From Afipia sp. (GTDB lineage: Bacteria > Pseudomonadota > Alphaproteobacteria > Rhizobiales > Xanthobacteraceae), in NCBI GenBank assembly GCA_017308495.1, contig JAFKES010000091.1, positions 1 through 32,104 on the forward strand: DNA of 32,104 nucleotides, given 5' to 3'. The notes beneath the pieces were generated by a model, which made no database searches, was not told where the DNA came from, and saw nothing but the letters and a program-made list of their open reading frames with translations. Both the position numbers and the translations under genes were made by a program. Numbering within the stretch: the stretch's first letter is position 1; every line of letters begins with the position of its first letter. Positions 7,328 through 16,347 of this stretch are shown here, in pieces.

Positions 7328-7795
7328 TCAGGTCGAGGTCAGACCGCGGCGCCGGACGACGTCCCGATCCGCTCGCGATGTTCCGCCGTCGAGCGGGGCA
7401 TCGGCCAGCCGCAGCCAGGCGGTCGCACCGATGACTATCGCGCCGACGACGGCAAAGATGTTCTGCCACATCTCCGAAGGTGTCGTGAACGCGGCAAGGC
7501 CGTGCGTCGCGTAGAACCCGGCGACCGCGGCCGGTCCCGCGAACAGCACCGTAAGGACGAAACGGAGGAACGGCGCCCGGACCAGCGTGAAGGCGATCTG
7601 CGCCGCTGCGAGGGTCGCGCCGCCGGTAAGGAGAGCGAGCGCGATGGCGCCGAGCGAACCTGCTCCATTATGATAGGCGAAGAGCCCGGCGGTGACGGCG
7701 ACAAAAAACGGCAAGGCATAAACGGCCAGCGTGAACAACAGCCAGCAGAACACGCCGAGTCCGACGAGATTGAGAACGATGCCGATGGCGATCAT
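7328..7795 (-). CDS. Small membrane protein of unknown function
   Basis: The 155-aa protein is strongly hydrophobic. Segments likely to cross the membrane are about residues 2-40 (IGIVLNLVGLGVFCWLLFTL then YALPFFVAVTAGLFAY), 48-70, 78-97 and 108-126. The last 25 residues are charged (RADRDVVRRRG) and cytoplasmic in a positive-inside reading. No family is recognised. The ATG at 7795 is the first in the frame of the hydrophobic protein. It lies downstream of the DUF2493 gene, which is separated from it by a hairpin, so it may have its own promoter. Confidence 0.65.
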   Translation of the reverse strand: MIAIGIVLNLVGLGVFCWLLFTLAVYALPFFVAVTAGLFAYHNGAGSLGAIALALLTGGATLAAAQIAFTLVRAPFLRFVLTVLFAGPAAVAGFYATHGLAAFTTPSEMWQNIFAVVGAIVIGATAWLRLADAPLDGGTSRADRDVVRRRGLTST

Positions 7796-7898
7796 GGTGG
7801 TTTATCCTGTCACAAGAGTGCAAGGGTCGCGCCTTCCACCACCACCACGGCGCAAGTCGAACTATAGCGAAATTGATCCGTTGTGGCGGCAGAAATTC

Positions 7899-7922
7899 TG
7901 CGGCGCGTTTCAATGCGCCGCA
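7899..7922. terminator. Hairpin downstream of DUF2493
   Basis: TGCGGCGC / GCGCCGCA forms a perfect 8-bp stem with an eight-base loop, 35 bases after the DUF2493 stop, beside a second small palindrome GCAGAAATTCTGC (7889-7901). It may end transcription, but no T-tract follows on the minus strand. Confidence 0.4.
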
Positions 7923-7956
7923 TCGTGTTTGAAATTCGCTGAAGAGGTAGCGACGC

Positions 7957-8907
7957 TTACGCGCCTCCCTTCTCAGGCTTCGTGCCGAATTTCCAGACCG
8001 GGATGCCGAGCTTTCGTGCCTTGTCGGCGAGATTCTCCTGGATACCGGTGCCGGGGAATACAAGGACTCCGATCGGCAGCACGTCGAGCATCGCATCGTT
8101 GCGCTTGAATGGTGCGGCTTTGGCGTGCCGCGTCCAGTCCGGCTTGAAGGCGATCTGTGGCACTTTGCGATTGTCGGCCCATTTGGACGCGATCAGCTCG
8201 GCGCCTTTTGGCGACCCGCCGTGCAGCAGCACCATGTCGGCGTGTTTGCTGCGGATCTTGTCGAGCACGTCCCAGATCAGGCGGTGATCGTTGAAGTCGA
8301 GGCCGCCGCTGAAGGCCACCTTCGGTCCGGGCGGCAGCATCACCTCGGTCTCGGCTCGGCGCTTGGCGGCGAGGTAATCGCGGCTGTCGATCATGGCCGC
8401 CGTGAGCGCGCGGTGGTTGACCATCGACCCGGACCGCGGGCGCCAGGCCGTGTGGGTACGCCGTTCGTAGTGTTCGGCGGCATGGTCGCGAAAGAACTCC
8501 ATGGCGTTGCGACGCTCGCTGAGTGTCATGCCCTCGGCGATGAGCCGTTCCAGTTCGACCGACCGCACCTCGGAACCGTCCTGTTCGCGCTGGCCGCGCC
8601 TTTGCGCCTGCTCGTTATCGTCGAGGTGGCGTGCGATCCGCATCGTCGCGCGATGGAATAGATTGACGGTCGACCACAAGAGGTCGTCGAGGTCGGGTTC
8701 GAGCCGGGTGTCATCGAGGCTGACGATGAGGGCGTCGAAGATGTCGGCGACGGCGCCAGCGGCAATGCGGGGGTCGGGCAGCGGGCGTGGATCGGGTTCG
8801 TCCTGGAACGGCCGGTGGCCGTGGAGCTGGAGTTCGGTCAGCAGGTGATCGGTCGGGGATGATGCCTGCGGCGGCTCGTAGCCGGTGGTGTCGTCGTCGG
8901 TCGTCAT
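7957..8907 (-). CDS. DUF2493 domain-containing protein (SLOG-like fold)
   Basis: The 316-aa protein has an acidic N-terminal half (about residues 1-190) and a C-terminal DUF2493 domain (about 195-310). The domain shows VAFSGGLDFNDHRLIWDVLD, then MVLLHGGSPKGAELIASKWA, then VLVFPGTGIQENLADKARK and GIPVWKFG, the glycine-rich nucleotide-binding loops of the YpsA/SLOG superfamily. SLOG domains bind nucleotide-derived ligands; what this one binds is unknown. The ATG at 8907 follows an AAGGAAG site. The gene is typical of this ICE type and is preceded by a structured leader shared with DUF736. Confidence 0.88.
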   Translation of the reverse strand: MTTDDDTTGYEPPQASSPTDHLLTELQLHGHRPFQDEPDPRPLPDPRIAAGAVADIFDALIVSLDDTRLEPDLDDLLWSTVNLFHRATMRIARHLDDNEQAQRRGQREQDGSEVRSVELERLIAEGMTLSERRNAMEFFRDHAAEHYERRTHTAWRPRSGSMVNHRALTAAMIDSRDYLAAKRRAETEVMLPPGPKVAFSGGLDFNDHRLIWDVLDKIRSKHADMVLLHGGSPKGAELIASKWADNRKVPQIAFKPDWTRHAKAAPFKRNDAMLDVLPIGVLVFPGTGIQENLADKARKLGIPVWKFGTKPEKGGA

Positions 8908-9098
8908 GGCGGCTTCCTTGTGCTCGGATCGGCCGCGTCCATCGCGGCCTTCGTGGCGACGAAAGCCGTCGGGCGGGCCGGACCTGCACCGCTGAAGCGA
9001 AGCGGAAGCGGCCGGAGCGCAGCGGAGGATGGTGGGGGCCGACTATTTTGTCTCGCGATGTAAAGGCGGGCTTGCCCGCCGACGGAAAATAGTCGGCC
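8908..9098 (-). promoter_or_regulatory. Structured leader of DUF2493 (leader family B)
   Basis: GGCCGACTATTTT (9037-9049) pairs perfectly with AAAATAGTCGGCC (9086-9098). Inside lie TCTCGCG and a hairpin GGCGGGC-TT-GCCCGCC (9065-9080). Towards the gene are GCGTCCATCGCGG and GAGCGCAGCGGAGGA. The order and spacing match the DUF736 leader. The gap up to the Toprim stop at 9226 holds nothing else recognisable. Confidence 0.55.
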
Positions 9099-9225
9099 AT
9101 CCGCCATTGCGGGGCCGGACCGTTTGACGGCTCGATCGCCCTCTCAGAAGGCCGGGGACGCGGACCTCTCCGACACGATGAGACGCCAAGACCGAAGGCG
9201 GTGCATGATCGGAACGCCGCTTGCC

Positions 9226-10281
9226 TCACCTCGTCCCGGCGCTGACGTCCGGATGCAAGAAGCGGCCAACGTCCTCAGGGACGATCTGCACCCGCAACGC
9301 CGCCCGCAACGTATCGATGCCGAGACGCCGCAGATCTCCATTAAAATCGCCGCAGCGTGGCGACAGCGTGATCGCCTCGATCCCAGCCGTCTGTGCTCGT
9401 GCACTCAAGCTCTCCATCGCGCTATCGCCCGCCGGATCGTCATCACGCACGATATAGAGACGGCGCAGCGTCACCGGAAACAGGATGGCGGCGAGATGCG
9501 CGGCCGAGAGGGCTGCATTCATCGGCAAGGTCGGCATGACGCAGCGAAGCGACAACATGGTCTCGATGCCCTCGCCTGCCGCGACGACGTCATCGGCGAC
9601 ACCGAAGCGGACGGCGTTGCCCAGGAGATGGCCCATCGCACGACGCGGCGTGTCGATCGGCGCCTTATCTCGGCCCGACGGGTCGAGCCAGGTGCGATGT
9701 GCGCCGGTGATGTGGCCTTCGAGATTGGTCACGGCAGCGATCATCGCCGGCCAGGTCTGCGTCGGCGCGTCAGCATCGGGGCGATAATAGCAACGCGGGT
9801 GGAATCGCAGTGCGCTGACCTCATTCAGACGGGTGATACCGCGATGGCGCAAATAGAACTCCACGAGAGTGCCACCGATCGGCCTTGATATCGCAATAAG
9901 CCGACGGGCCGATTCCGGTGAGCCCATCGGTGCCGGCGATGAGCGATGAGGGCTTCCGGGCCTCGGCTCGGGCCGTGGCAGACTGAGGAAGCGTCGCGCC
10001 TCCTCGGCCACATCGTGGAAATCGACCAGGCCGCAGGTTTCGCGGATGACGTCGAGCAAGTCGCCGTGTTCGCCGGTCGCCGCGTCGGTCCATTTTCCGG
10101 GGCGGCGTTTGCCGGACGGGTCGCCGGTGAGCCGCACGAACATCGAGCGGCCCTTCGTATTCTTGGCGTCGCCGACCTGCCAGTAGTTTCCGACCCGGCA
10201 CCCGTGGGAAAGATAATGTCGGCACACCGCTTCGGCCTCGCGCGCGAGCCGATGCGCCAGCTCTGCGGCATCATGCGCCAT
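9226..10281 (-). CDS. Toprim domain protein with DUF7146-type N-terminus
   Basis: This 351-aa protein looks like an ICE primase-type protein. The N-terminal half has YWQVGDAKNTKGRSMFVRL, KWTDAATGEHGDLLDVI and VEFYLRHRGIT, a primase-like region. The C-terminal half is a Toprim domain: the conserved Glu is in VVAAGEGIETMLSL and the Asp cluster in LYIVRDDDPAGDSAM. Toprim enzymes use these acidic residues to bind metal for primer synthesis or strand cleavage. The ATG at 10281 begins one base after the stop of the strawberry-notch gene, so the two are certainly expressed together. It probably helps replicate or convert the single-stranded element after transfer; that role is inferred. Confidence 0.88.
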   Translation of the reverse strand: MAHDAAELAHRLAREAEAVCRHYLSHGCRVGNYWQVGDAKNTKGRSMFVRLTGDPSGKRRPGKWTDAATGEHGDLLDVIRETCGLVDFHDVAEEARRFLSLPRPEPRPGSPHRSSPAPMGSPESARRLIAISRPIGGTLVEFYLRHRGITRLNEVSALRFHPRCYYRPDADAPTQTWPAMIAAVTNLEGHITGAHRTWLDPSGRDKAPIDTPRRAMGHLLGNAVRFGVADDVVAAGEGIETMLSLRCVMPTLPMNAALSAAHLAAILFPVTLRRLYIVRDDDPAGDSAMESLSARAQTAGIEAITLSPRCGDFNGDLRRLGIDTLRAALRVQIVPEDVGRFLHPDVSAGTR

Positions 10282-10282
10282 G

Positions 10283-13200
10283 TCACGCGGCCGCCCGATC
10301 GGCGATACGGGCAATCGGGTAGCGCTCCAGCACCTTGGCAAGGATCTCCGGCCCGGTCGCATTGACCGGAACGAAGAACCGCAGCTTCCAGGAGATGATC
10401 TCGCTGAACAGGCCATAGGCGCGCAGCCGATCGCGCATGAGATCGGTGAAGCCGCACAGCTCGATGCGGTTGGCGCCCATCACGCGCGCGCGCCGAAGCT
10501 GAAGGCCTTCGGTGAGATCAAGAACGGTCTTGCCGTCCATCAGCGCGGTGAAGGCGGCGTCCGGAGATAACGTTGAAGTCCCCGCCTCCAAAGCACTGGC
10601 GACCCAGGCCGGCGAGACCTTGCGGCCGATGATGCGCTCACCGGTGTCGGTCTGAAGCCGATAGACCCGCGTCGACTCGTTCGGGAGACGCTTCCAGATC
10701 GGCAGCAACAGACCGGCGACAATATGAATCTCGCTGTCTGTGAACGGCGAAACCTCGGCGACTTCGGCCTGCCAGGCCCGAGCAAAGCCGTCGCGGTTGG
10801 CTTCCTGCCAATGGGTCTGCGGCATTGCCGCCAAGGGCATCGCGGTGTGCTCCATCGGGCGGATCAGCCGGATACGGCGTTCGACCTCGCCGTCGTCGAG
10901 CATCACGCTGCGCGCCGGCACTTGCACGGCGGCTCGGCCCGACTGGGTGTTGACCAACAGCAAAGCGCGCGGGTCGGACAAACGCTCAAGCGCCTCATCG
11001 AGCGGGATCGGCCGATTGCGCTCGCGCTGGATGACGGTCAGCAGCCGGGTTTCGGCGGACGTGCCGGGATGGGTATAGATCGCCTCACGAGCAGTAACAG
11101 TGAAGCTCTCGGCCCGCAGCGTCTCCAGTCCGACATCGTAGGTGCCACTGGCGATCGCACCCTCGATGCGAACGGTCAGCAATTGCTCGAACGCCGTGAA
11201 CAGGATGTTCTGCAGGTCGATGGTCAGCGCCAGTAGGCGATTGAGGAACGTGGTGATCGGCGGCAGATCGTCCTTGATGCCGCCCGAGTCCGTCAGCTTC
11301 AATCCGGTCGCATCTTGGAACGCTTGAAGCGGACAGCCCGCGACCTTGCCGGTGACGAGCAGGACATAGAGTTGGCGCAGCGCATCGCGCGCGTAATGGC
11401 TTTCGAGATTGTCCTCGGCGCGGAAGAGGCCCTGCCCGCCGGTCTGGCGCTGACCCTTGGTGATGGCGCCCAGCGTGTCGAGACGCCGCGCGATGGTCGA
11501 GAGGAAGCGCTTTTCGGCCTTCACGTTCGTCGCAATCGGCCGGAACAGCGGCGGCTGCGCCTGGTTGGTGCGGTTTGTACGGCCGAGCCCCTGGATCGCG
11601 GCGTCGGCCTTCCATCCCGGTTCTAATAGATAATGTACGCGGAGGCGCCGGTTCCTCGCCGAAAGTTCGGCGTGATAGCTGCGTCCCGTGCCGCCCGCGT
11701 CCGAGAACACCAGGATACGCTTGACGTCATCCATGAACGCCTGGGTCTCGCCGAGATTGGCGGACCCGGCACGGTTCTCCACCACGAGACGATCGATGCC
11801 ATCGCCCCCGCGCTTGCGGACGATGCGCCGCGAACGGCCGGTGACCTCCGCCACCATGTCCGTACCGAAACGCTGCACGATCTGGTCGAGCGCGCCGTGG
11901 ACGGGTGACAGCGACGCCAGTTTCTCGATCAGCCGTTCGCGACGCGCGACCGCGTCCCGGCATTGCACCGGTTGACCATCTCGGAACACCGGCCGCGACG
12001 ACAGATCGCCCTCGCTGGTGGTGAACGGCTCATAGAGCTGCGTCGGGAATGAGTGCGCGAGATAATCCAGCACGTATTCGCGCGGCGTGATGTCGACCTG
12101 GACGTCACCCCATTCCTCGGTCGGGATTTCGGCCAGGCGCCGTTCCATCAGCGCCTCGCCGGTCGAGACGATCTGGATCACGGCGGCGTGGCCGGCTTTC
12201 AGATCACGCTCGACTGACGCGATCAGCGACGGCGTCTTCATCGCGGTGATCAGATGATTGAAGAAGCGCTGCTTTGCCGATTCAAACGCGGACCGGGCGG
12301 CCGACTTGGCCTGTGCGTTCAGCGTGCCGGTGGCGCCGGTGATGTTCGCGGCCTTCATGGCGGCGTCGAGATTGTTATGGATGACGCTGAAGGCACCGGC
12401 ATAGGCGTCGTAGATGCGGATCTGTTCGTCGGTGAGCTTATGTTCGACCAGTTCGTATTCGACGCCGTCGTAGGAGAGTGAGCGGGCCGCATAAAGCCCG
12501 AGTGCCTTGAGGTCGCGCGCGAGCACTTCCATCGCCGCGACGCCGCCCGCCTCGATCGCCTCGACGAACTCAGCGCGCGTCGCAAACGGAAAGTCCTCGC
12601 CGCCCCAGAGCCCGAGACGTTGGGCATAGGCGAGATTGTGCACCGTGGTGGCGCCGGTCGCCGAGACATAGACGACGCGCGCGTTCGACAACGCATGTTG
12701 CAGGCGAAGCCCGGCCCGGCCCTGCTGCGAGGCGGCAACATCGCCGCGCTCACCCTTCCCGCCAGCGGCGTTCTGCATCGCGTGAGACTCGTCGAAGATG
12801 ATGACGCCGTCGAAATCGGCGCCCAACCATTCCACGATCTGTCTGACCCGCGATACCTTCTCGTCCCGCGCATCGGAGCGTAGCGTGGCATAGGTGGTAA
12901 AAAGGACGCCCTGTTCCAGACGGATTGGCGTGCCCTGGCGGAAGCGCGACAGCGGTGTGATCAGCAGGCGCTCCATGCCGAGCGCCGACCAGTCGCGCTG
13001 GGCATCCTCGATCAGCTTGTCGGATTTAGAGATCCAGACCGCACGGCGGCGGCCCTTCAACCAGTTGTCGAGCACGATGCCCGCGGCCTGCCGGCCCTTG
13101 CCGGCGCCGGTGCCGTCGCCGAGGAACCAACCGCAGCGGAAACGGACAGCATGTTCGGCGTCGTCGGATGCGGCAGAGACAATGTCCCAGGTCTCATCGA

Positions 13201-14626
13201 CCGTCCATGATCCCGCAAGAAAACGGGTATGCGCCTCGCCGGCATAGATAACGGATTCAAGCTGAGCATCGGACAGTAATCCGTCCGACGCGGTGTTGGC
13301 GAGAAGATGCGGCCGATAGCTCGGTTGCGGCGGCGCGACCGAGGCCATCGCCGCCGATTGCACGAGTTTGGTCGGATGCGCGCACGCACCGGGAATCCGG
13401 ATCGACTGCAATCCGTATTCTTCATACAGCGCATCGCTGATGCCGCCGCCCTCAACCGGTTTCCAATCGATGACCTCATAAGCAAGCTCGATCGCTTTGG
13501 GTTCGGGAACCGTCGCCGGAATAGAGGAAGGGCGCGAGACGACAGGACGCGATGTGCGGGGAGCCACCGATCGAACGATGATCGGGCTGGCCAGCGGGGC
13601 CGTGATCGGCAGCCGCGGCGGCACGCGTTCGGCGATCCAGCCCAGCAACGTGGCGACGTCCGGCGCGAGACCGGGCGAAGCTGGAAACGCGGTCGGATCG
13701 TCAGCCGTGCGCTTGTCGATCACGGTCAGGCGCGTGTCCATGGTCGTGCCGTGCCTGGCATAGACCGCCCCGTCGATCGCGGCCGAGAACACGATCCTCC
13801 CACGCTCCTGCAAGCCGACGAACGCATCGCGCCACACCGGACTATCCGGTGCGCAATTCGCGCCTGTGATGGCGACCAGACGACCGCCATCGGCGAGCCG
13901 CGCCAGCGCCGAGGAGATATGACGCAGTGCCGCGTCGGCCATACGGCGATCAACATGTGCGACCGCCGAGAATGGCGGGTTCATCAGCACGACGCTCGGC
14001 GTGATGCCGGCATCGAGATGATCGTCGATATGCGCCGCATCGAAGCGGGTGACGGGAACGGCAGGAAAGAGCAGTGAGAGAAGCGAGGCGCGAGCATCGG
14101 CGAGTTCGTTGAGCACGAGCGAAGCGCCTGACAATTCCGCGAGGATCGCAAGAAGGCCCGTGCCGGCCGACGGTTCGAGCACGACTTCGGAGGGTGTGAT
14201 CGCGGCTGCGATCGAGGCCGCAAGCCCGAGCGGAATCGGAGTCGAGAACTGCTGAAACGCTTCGCTCTCTTCAGAGCGCCGCGTGTGGGTGGGGAGAAGG
14301 CCGGCAACCTTCGCCAGCATCGGCAGCATGGCCGCAGGCGACGCGGCCCGGGCGCGGAGCGCGGGGGTAAATTTACGGAGGAACAACACCGTCGCGGCCT
14401 CGCAGGTGTCGTAGGCAGACTTCCAGTCCCAGACGCCCTCGGAGTCGGTGCCGCCACAGGCCGCATACATCGCAGCGCGAAGATTGGCGGCGTCGATGCG
14501 CTGACCACGCTCGAGATGGGGAAGGATCAGCCGGGCAGCAGCCGCGATGCGGGTGGCGGGATCTGCCGGCAAAGCAGGCGATCGCGCGGCCGCGATGGCG
14601 GCCACGGATGTGGAAGATATTGTCAT
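10283..14626 (-). CDS. Strawberry-notch-type methyltransferase/helicase, 1447 aa
   Basis: The largest gene of the window combines two modules. About residues 100-320 form an N6-adenine methyltransferase-like domain with LEPSAGTGLLAI (SAM loop) and VLMNPPFS (NPPF catalytic motif). About residues 480-1120 form a superfamily 2 helicase of the strawberry-notch group: Walker A in FLGDGTGAGKGRQAAG, Walker B-like FDESHAMQN, then YVSATGATTVHNLAYA, and a helicase C part with FSDAGGTGRSYH and IQGLGRTNRTNQ. The start at 14626 is the first ATG after a structured leader with the same apical motif as those of parB and ardC. Such proteins are conserved in this ICE type; protection or processing of the element's DNA is a plausible but unproven role. 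Confidence 0.88.
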   Translation of the reverse strand: MTISSTSVAAIAAARSPALPADPATRIAAAARLILPHLERGQRIDAANLRAAMYAACGGTDSEGVWDWKSAYDTCEAATVLFLRKFTPALRARAASPAAMLPMLAKVAGLLPTHTRRSEESEAFQQFSTPIPLGLAASIAAAITPSEVVLEPSAGTGLLAILAELSGASLVLNELADARASLLSLLFPAVPVTRFDAAHIDDHLDAGITPSVVLMNPPFSAVAHVDRRMADAALRHISSALARLADGGRLVAITGANCAPDSPVWRDAFVGLQERGRIVFSAAIDGAVYARHGTTMDTRLTVIDKRTADDPTAFPASPGLAPDVATLLGWIAERVPPRLPITAPLASPIIVRSVAPRTSRPVVSRPSSIPATVPEPKAIELAYEVIDWKPVEGGGISDALYEEYGLQSIRIPGACAHPTKLVQSAAMASVAPPQPSYRPHLLANTASDGLLSDAQLESVIYAGEAHTRFLAGSWTVDETWDIVSAASDDAEHAVRFRCGWFLGDGTGAGKGRQAAGIVLDNWLKGRRRAVWISKSDKLIEDAQRDWSALGMERLLITPLSRFRQGTPIRLEQGVLFTTYATLRSDARDEKVSRVRQIVEWLGADFDGVIIFDESHAMQNAAGGKGERGDVAASQQGRAGLRLQHALSNARVVYVSATGATTVHNLAYAQRLGLWGGEDFPFATRAEFVEAIEAGGVAAMEVLARDLKALGLYAARSLSYDGVEYELVEHKLTDEQIRIYDAYAGAFSVIHNNLDAAMKAANITGATGTLNAQAKSAARSAFESAKQRFFNHLITAMKTPSLIASVERDLKAGHAAVIQIVSTGEALMERRLAEIPTEEWGDVQVDITPREYVLDYLAHSFPTQLYEPFTTSEGDLSSRPVFRDGQPVQCRDAVARRERLIEKLASLSPVHGALDQIVQRFGTDMVAEVTGRSRRIVRKRGGDGIDRLVVENRAGSANLGETQAFMDDVKRILVFSDAGGTGRSYHAELSARNRRLRVHYLLEPGWKADAAIQGLGRTNRTNQAQPPLFRPIATNVKAEKRFLSTIARRLDTLGAITKGQRQTGGQGLFRAEDNLESHYARDALRQLYVLLVTGKVAGCPLQAFQDATGLKLTDSGGIKDDLPPITTFLNRLLALTIDLQNILFTAFEQLLTVRIEGAIASGTYDVGLETLRAESFTVTAREAIYTHPGTSAETRLLTVIQRERNRPIPLDEALERLSDPRALLLVNTQSGRAAVQVPARSVMLDDGEVERRIRLIRPMEHTAMPLAAMPQTHWQEANRDGFARAWQAEVAEVSPFTDSEIHIVAGLLLPIWKRLPNESTRVYRLQTDTGERIIGRKVSPAWVASALEAGTSTLSPDAAFTALMDGKTVLDLTEGLQLRRARVMGANRIELCGFTDLMRDRLRAYGLFSEIISWKLRFFVPVNATGPEILAKVLERYPIARIADRAAA

Positions 14627-14644
14627 GAGAAGCCTCGGGAGAGC

Positions 14645-14702
14645 GGGAACGGGTCGAGCCGCGCGGCGCTCTCTCTCGACCTCGCCGGCTCAAACCCGTC
14701 CC
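14645..14702 (-). promoter_or_regulatory. Leader hairpin of the strawberry-notch gene (leader family A)
   Basis: GGGAACGGGT (14645-14654) pairs with ACCCGTCCC (14694-14702) with one bulge, and GAGCCG (14656-14661) pairs with CGGCTC (14686-14691). The loop region contains CTCTCTCTCGACCTC (14669-14683), identical to the 15-mer in the parB leader. The hairpin ends 19 bases before the start codon. Confidence 0.6.
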
Positions 14703-14774
14703 GGCCGGACTCTCCCTCTCATGGCGCGGTGTCGGGAAAGGCGCGCCGCCCGCGCAGAGCGATGGCGCGCGCGA

Positions 14775-15098
14775 TTATCCGCACGTCCATGCGCGACGAT
14801 CGATGCGGCCGCGCCACCATGCGATCCGATCTTCGCGCGATGCATTGGCGAGCCACAGCAACAGATCGCCGTGGCACGCGAGTGGTGCGCAGAAGCAAAC
14901 GAGATCGCGGCCGCGCAGCTCATCGAGCGCACGCAGCAGATGATGCTGGTCGCGCAGCCAGCGTTCGTATTTCGCAATGACGGTCGCGCGGTCGCCGTCC
15001 GGGCCGATCCGGAACGGATTGCCCCACTTGCTGCCGCGGCCGATATAGACGGCGCCAGCCGGAACGCCCGAATGCCGCTTGTTGAGAACCCTGCACAT
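14775..15098 (-). CDS. DUF4326 domain-containing protein
   Basis: The 107-aa protein has the DUF4326 pattern: an N-terminal VYIGRGSKWGNPFRIGPDGD, then VIAKYERWLRDQ, then ELRGRDLVCFCAPLACHGDLLL. The invariant RGSKWGNPF and the C-x-C...C-H-G box are both intact, which suggests a small nucleotide- or metal-binding fold; the activity is unknown. The ATG at 15098 is chosen because homologous sequence begins within a few residues. It lies between the DUF6915 gene and the strawberry-notch gene, with gaps of 274 and 148 bp. The upstream gap holds a terminator-like hairpin, so it probably has its own promoter. Confidence 0.85.
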   Translation of the reverse strand: MCRVLNKRHSGVPAGAVYIGRGSKWGNPFRIGPDGDRATVIAKYERWLRDQHHLLRALDELRGRDLVCFCAPLACHGDLLLWLANASREDRIAWWRGRIDRRAWTCG

Positions 15099-15315
15099 CG
15101 CGATCGCCTCCTGATTGCCCCGTTGCGGTGAGCAGGTCGCCGGACGCGGATCAGGATCGCGGGTCACCCATCGCGCTCGGCGATGGGGAAACGGCTTGCC
15201 CGTTGACCTGCGAACCGCCGCGTCCAGACCCGGCACACCGCGGCGGCATCAGGTCAGAGGTCGTTGCGGGGGCACGAAGGGGGCGGCGCGGTGTCGTTCC
15301 GCCGCCGTCTTGAAA

Positions 15316-15348
15316 GCGAAAGCCCGGCGCGGTGGCCGGGCGTTTCGC
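15316..15348 (-). terminator. Rho-independent-type terminator after DUF6915
   Basis: On the minus strand GCCCGGC-CACCGC-GCCGGGC forms a 7-bp GC stem, extended by GCGAAA/TTTCGC, and is followed by TTTCGCTTTC. It lies 25 bases after the DUF6915 stop and would end the parB-DUF6878-DUF6915 transcript. Confidence 0.6.
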
Positions 15349-15372
15349 AAGGTTTGAGTTGGCGGGGTAGGG

Positions 15373-15738
15373 TCAGGCGGATGTGACCGCGAACGGATCG
15401 ACCTGACGGTGGATGGGCTGGGCCCGGCCCATCCAAGGTTCGGGGCGGATACAGCGAACCCAATCGGCGAAGCCCGGAATGAATCCGAGATCCTCGATGA
15501 CGTGCTGTTCGCCGATCAACCGGACCGGGACGACACGGCCGGTCGAGATCGTGATCGTCGCACCGAAGAAACGCTCCAGCATGAAGATGCCTTCGGCGTG
15601 ATGGCGCAGCGCGCGGTGGCGGAAATCCGCGGTGATCGCCTTCGACTCGTCGAACCACTGATGAAGCGGCAGATAGTCGGCGGCGTCACCACCCCATTTC
15701 CGCACCGAGGACAGCGCGTGATGATAAGGATGTCCCAT
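15373..15738 (-). CDS. DUF6915-type hypothetical protein
   Basis: The 121-aa protein starts MGHPYHHALSSVRKWGG and carries a His-rich stretch, FRHRALRHHAEGIFMLERFFG, then IEDLGFIPGFADWVRCI. The spacing of His residues (HPYHH, RHRALRHH) suggests a metal site, and I assign it to DUF6915 from memory of such ICE proteins. The ATG at 15738 follows a GAGGGAGTAAT site. It starts eleven bases after the DUF6878 stop, so the two belong to one operon with parB upstream. No activity is known. Confidence 0.65.
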   Translation of the reverse strand: MGHPYHHALSSVRKWGGDAADYLPLHQWFDESKAITADFRHRALRHHAEGIFMLERFFGATITISTGRVVPVRLIGEQHVIEDLGFIPGFADWVRCIRPEPWMGRAQPIHRQVDPFAVTSA

Positions 15739-15748
15739 TACTCCCTCC

Positions 15749-16225
15749 TCAAAATTGATGAGTGTAATTTTCGGACGACATGTATCGCTCGTTGTAGTCG
15801 AGCGTGATCGTCCGTTCCGCAACGTCGAAAGTGAACTCGCCATAGGCACCGTCGTTGTTTTCCCAACCGCAATGGGTTTGCCGGAGGAGGTCGTAGGCGA
15901 GTTCTTCGATGACGTCCCGGATCGGCAGCGTGACGCGCGCGATCTCGACACTGTCCCAATCGGCACGCGCGATCTCCACATCGAGCGAGGGCAGATTGGC
16001 ATAGTGATCGCCTGCTTTCGCAGTGACATCTTCGATCTGGCCGCTATCGCCACAGCCGTCGAAGGTCACGACGACGGTGGTGATGCCGGCTCCGACAAAC
16101 GCATCAAACAATGCCGTCTTGTTCGCGGGACGGACCGAGTCGCAGCGTTTCACATAGTCCTGCTCCTGTGCGAACCACGCGGTCGGATCGGGCGTCGGGA
16201 TCGGCGCGAGGGTGTCGTCAGTCAT
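15749..16225 (-). CDS. DUF6878-type hypothetical protein
   Basis: This 158-aa acidic protein has the segments TTVVVTFDGCGDSGQIEDV, VIEELAYDLLRQTHCGWENN, DGAYGEFTFD and ERTITLDYNERY, which I recognise as the DUF6878 pattern common in proteobacterial ICEs. The order beta-strands, helix, Cys-Gly-Trp turn and two beta-strands suggests one small domain. The ATG at 16225 has a GGAGAA site upstream (GTATCAGGAGAACCATC). It lies between parB and DUF6915 in the same direction. Its function is unknown. Confidence 0.65.
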   Translation of the reverse strand: MTDDTLAPIPTPDPTAWFAQEQDYVKRCDSVRPANKTALFDAFVGAGITTVVVTFDGCGDSGQIEDVTAKAGDHYANLPSLDVEIARADWDSVEIARVTLPIRDVIEELAYDLLRQTHCGWENNDGAYGEFTFDVAERTITLDYNERYMSSENYTHQF

Positions 16226-16347
16226 GATGGTTCTCCTGATACGATGAAGGCCCGGCGTGTCCCGTGTTCGCGGGGGCCGGGCCGATGGATGGGATTGGGG
16301 ATGTGCGGAAGGATGCGGAGCGGCTGTCGCCGCCCCGCGGTCATGAC

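Noticed and set aside
7107-7514. Plus-strand gene starting at 7107
   Set aside because: No recognisable domain, ribosome binding site too distant, and the frame overlaps the better-supported membrane protein on the other strand.
12000-14500. Long open frames on the plus strand across the strawberry-notch gene
   Set aside because: They are Arg/Pro/Ala rich with no domain and lie opposite a gene with complete motifs; high GC keeps the opposite frames open.
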